Below, piece by piece: positions 7,309 through 9,114 of a stretch of DNA of 9,114 bases. The notes under the pieces are model-generated. The model was not told where the DNA came from and did not search any database. It saw only the letters and a program-made list of their open reading frames with translations. How positions within the stretch are numbered: the first letter of the stretch is position 1; every line of letters begins with the position of its first letter. The stretch comes from Acidobacteriota bacterium (lineage in GTDB: Bacteria; Acidobacteriota; Vicinamibacteria; Vicinamibacterales; UBA823), in the NCBI GenBank assembly GCA_002714165.1, contig PAWT01000004.1, positions 18,597-27,710 of the forward strand, in the 5' to 3' direction. Made by a program: the position numbers and the translations under genes.

Positions 7309-8358
7309 ATGTTGGGTAAAGCCAGACAGCCAACCCTCATTGGGTTCGAACCAAAAACTCCAAGTCTTCGACAGGTTTCCGACGCGGTCAGAGCCGGTGG
7401 TGTTACGGCACTTCCCTCTGCCGTCCTGAGAGGCGATAAGGTCCAATACCAAGAGACAGTCTGCCGGTCAGCCCTAAACAAAGTTGTTGGGATGCCTTTC
7501 GCGTGGACTCTAAATCCATATCGAGGATGTACACACGGTTGCCATTACTGTTTCGCTCGCCGATATCAATCACACCTAGAACTCGATGCCGGAGACACTT
7601 TCTCGTCGGTCATTTTAGTTAAGGTGAACTTTGCTGACGTACTAAGACGAGAACTTAAGCGAGCCGCATGGCGACCTGCTTCGGTCGCCTTTGGAACAGC
7701 GACAGACCCGTATCAGCCGATCGAGGGTCGTTACGAACTGAGTCGCCGAACCCTCAAAGTCCTCTTGGATCATCCGACACCCGTTGGACTTATAACCAAG
7801 GGACCTCTCGTCATCCGCGACGCCGACCTTTTAGCCGAGCTCGGACGCCGGACGAAATGCACGGTCTATGTCAGCGTGCCGACCACAGATCTTGACGCTT
7901 GGGAGAAGCTCGAGCCCGGAACAGCGCCACCTTCACAACGCCTCCGCGCCGTCTCTCAGCTTGCTGCAAGAGATATCGACGTCGGCGTCTTAATGGCGCC
8001 ACTCATACCAGGCATCACCTCTCAGCGAGCGAAACTTGACGGCACCTTGCGCGCGATCGCGGATTCAGGTGCCAGATTCGTCGGTGCTAACATCTTGCAT
8101 CTCGATCGCGGAACACGTGATCACTTTATGAAATTCTTAACTGAGAACTATCCAGCTTTACTTAAAGGATACGAACGCCTCTATCGGGGAAAGTATGCCA
8201 GGTCGGACCACGCTAATAAGATTCAGGCACTTGTGAACACAATCCAAGCAGCCTACATGCCCAAATACAATCGTTCCGTGAAAGTCCGCGATTCGCAGCA
8301 AGCAACAACGAGTGGACGCGGATCAGCTCAGGGTCAAACAAAGCTCAACTGGGGTTGA
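7309..8358 (+). CDS. Radical SAM protein, SPL/Rv2578c-like family, function unknown
   Basis: The 349-aa product is a radical S-adenosylmethionine enzyme, expected to carry a [4Fe-4S] cluster and form a 5'-deoxyadenosyl radical. The cluster motif CxxxCxxC is C74, C78, C81 in 'YRGCTHGCHYCFARRY'. The following blocks 'VKVNFADVLRREL', 'VAFGTATDPYQPIEGRYELSRRTL', 'GLITKGPLVIRDADLL', 'VYVSVPTTD' and 'LMAPLIPGIT' are typical of COG1533, the spore-photoproduct-lyase-like proteins such as Rv2578c. These are widespread in non-spore-formers and have no settled substrate, so DNA repair should not be assumed. The start is ATG 7309: an in-frame TGA at 7276-7278 leaves no earlier choice. The last 45 or so residues are basic and low in conservation. 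It is separated from the sugar operon by 96 bases and converges on the M20 gene, with 63 bases between them in which I see no convincing terminator. Confidence 0.9.
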   Translation: MLGKARQPTLIGFEPKTPSLRQVSDAVRAGGVTALPSAVLRGDKVQYQETVCRSALNKVVGMPFAWTLNPYRGCTHGCHYCFARRYQSHLELDAGDTFSSVILVKVNFADVLRRELKRAAWRPASVAFGTATDPYQPIEGRYELSRRTLKVLLDHPTPVGLITKGPLVIRDADLLAELGRRTKCTVYVSVPTTDLDAWEKLEPGTAPPSQRLRAVSQLAARDIDVGVLMAPLIPGITSQRAKLDGTLRAIADSGARFVGANILHLDRGTRDHFMKFLTENYPALLKGYERLYRGKYARSDHANKIQALVNTIQAAYMPKYNRSVKVRDSQQATTSGRGSAQGQTKLNWG

Positions 8359-8421
8359 GAGGCCAATGATTTCAGGCCCACTTCTTGGTGTCTCGATAGG
8401 CTGCAATCGTTAGAAACCGGT

Positions 8422-9114
8422 CTACTCCTCGACCACACGGGCGATCAAACCGGCAAGCATTGCGGCTCGCCACGGCAAGGCTGAAATGTCAATCTGCTCG
8501 TGCAGTGCATGAGCTCCCTCTCCAACAGCACCTAATCCGTCCAATGTAGGTATACCCAGCGCCGAGGTTAGGTTGCCGTCCGACCCACCACCGGTACTAA
8601 ACTCCGTCAAGTCCCGACCAAGGTCGGATGCCACCTGTTTCGCAACCTCATACAATCGGCGTACTGCCGCATTGCGCTCTAACGGCGGTCGGAACTCTCC
8701 GTTCACCTGTAGTTGAGTGCGTGGATCGTCAGTCGTGAGACCCGCGAACGCTCGCTCAATCCTGTCAGCGTCAGCCATGGTACGGACCCGGACATCGACC
8801 ATAGCTTGCGCTTTGTCGGCAACCACATTCGGACGCGTTCCTCCGTCAACTCGACCGACATTGATTGTTACACCAGACTCAACATCCTGTAGCGATTCCA
8901 GAGAGACAATTTGTCGTGCAAGCTCGTGCACTGCGCTGGCACCCCGGTCAGGTTCGATGCCTGCATGCGCCGAAACTCCAGTCACGGTCAACTCAAATTG
9001 CCCGCAGCCCTTGCGACTTGTTTTGACGGCTCCGCCTGGTCCTGAGGGCTCAAGAACAAGTACTGCTTTGCTGCGCTCTCCCTGTTGCAGAATCACCTGC
9101 TGCGAAGTCGCACT
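8422..9114 (-). CDS. M20-family metallopeptidase (glutamate carboxypeptidase-like), 5' part beyond window edge
   Basis: This is the C-terminal part (231 codons including the TAG stop at 8422-8424) of a two-zinc M20 peptidase of the carboxypeptidase G2/ArgE/DapE superfamily. Visible are LVLEPS, whose Glu matches a zinc ligand in carboxypeptidase G2; the dimerisation-domain signature GCGQFELTVTGVSAHAGIEP; TINVGRVDGGTRPNVVADKAQAMVDVRVR; STGGGSDGNLTSALGIPTLDGLG; and the C-terminal EGAHALHEQIDIS, carrying the last His zinc ligand. The frame is open to the window's last base, so the GTG at 9096 is not the real start: the N-terminal part with HxD and the catalytic EE is missing. Family members are about 370-420 aa. 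The substrate cannot be told. The gene runs opposite to everything else here, converging on the radical SAM gene. Confidence 0.93.
   Translation of the reverse strand, partial: SATSQQVILQQGERSKAVLVLEPSGPGGAVKTSRKGCGQFELTVTGVSAHAGIEPDRGASAVHELARQIVSLESLQDVESGVTINVGRVDGGTRPNVVADKAQAMVDVRVRTMADADRIERAFAGLTTDDPRTQLQVNGEFRPPLERNAAVRRLYEVAKQVASDLGRDLTEFSTGGGSDGNLTSALGIPTLDGLGAVGEGAHALHEQIDISALPWRAAMLAGLIARVVEE

Noticed and set aside
7280..7462. 11-base direct repeat AGAGACAGTCT at 7280 and 7452
   Set aside because: Repeats of this length are expected several times by chance in a window this size, and the second copy is in coding sequence without the palindrome's last base.
8359..8421. Search for a bidirectional terminator between the convergent genes
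   Set aside because: Only 4-base stems (GGCC pair, CGAT/ATCG) and no T-tracts are visible, too weak to call.

Overview
The window is a dense stretch of bacterial chromosome, with about half G+C by eye and gaps under 100 bases. An LptD-type LPS exporter and dTDP-sugar genes point to a Gram-negative, LPS-bearing host. The LptD sequence style (a conserved 'LYLPVMYYPI' block, a C-terminal 'FTLAGIGSFSN' ending) and the folC-lptD order remind me of Acidobacteriota, especially Vicinamibacteria-like genomes. That is recall-based inference, not a database result. I see no tRNA, rRNA, IS element, phage gene or CRISPR array.

Layout on the plus strand: (1) the 3' part of folC (folate synthesis), cut by the left edge; (2) lptD, the outer-membrane LPS translocon; (3) rmlA (long form), overlapping lptD by 4 bases; (4) an RmlC-like epimerase; (5) rmlB, overlapping the epimerase by 8 bases; (6) an extended SDR resembling GDP-4-dehydro-6-deoxy-D-mannose reductase (RMD), standing where rmlD would be expected. 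These look like one operon, joining LPS export to supply of a 6-deoxyhexose nucleotide sugar. After a 96-base gap come (7) a radical SAM protein of the SPL/Rv2578c type, apparently with its own promoter, and (8) on the minus strand, converging, the C-terminal two-thirds or so of an M20-family metallopeptidase cut by the right edge.

The most notable point is the sixth gene. Its reading frame is intact from the Rossmann glycine motif to the stop, but there is no ATG, GTG or TTG before position 6646, which lies after the catalytic Ser. An ATT at 6241, 10 bases behind an AGGAG, is the best start candidate. Conventional gene calling would cut this enzyme to 188 aa and lose its cofactor-binding half. 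Also notable are the reductionless RmlA-RmlC-RmlB set completed by an RMD-like SDR, an LptD with only three mature cysteines, and a possible leaderless promoter with an internal palindrome in front of the radical SAM gene. I found no clearly new defence or mobile system here.
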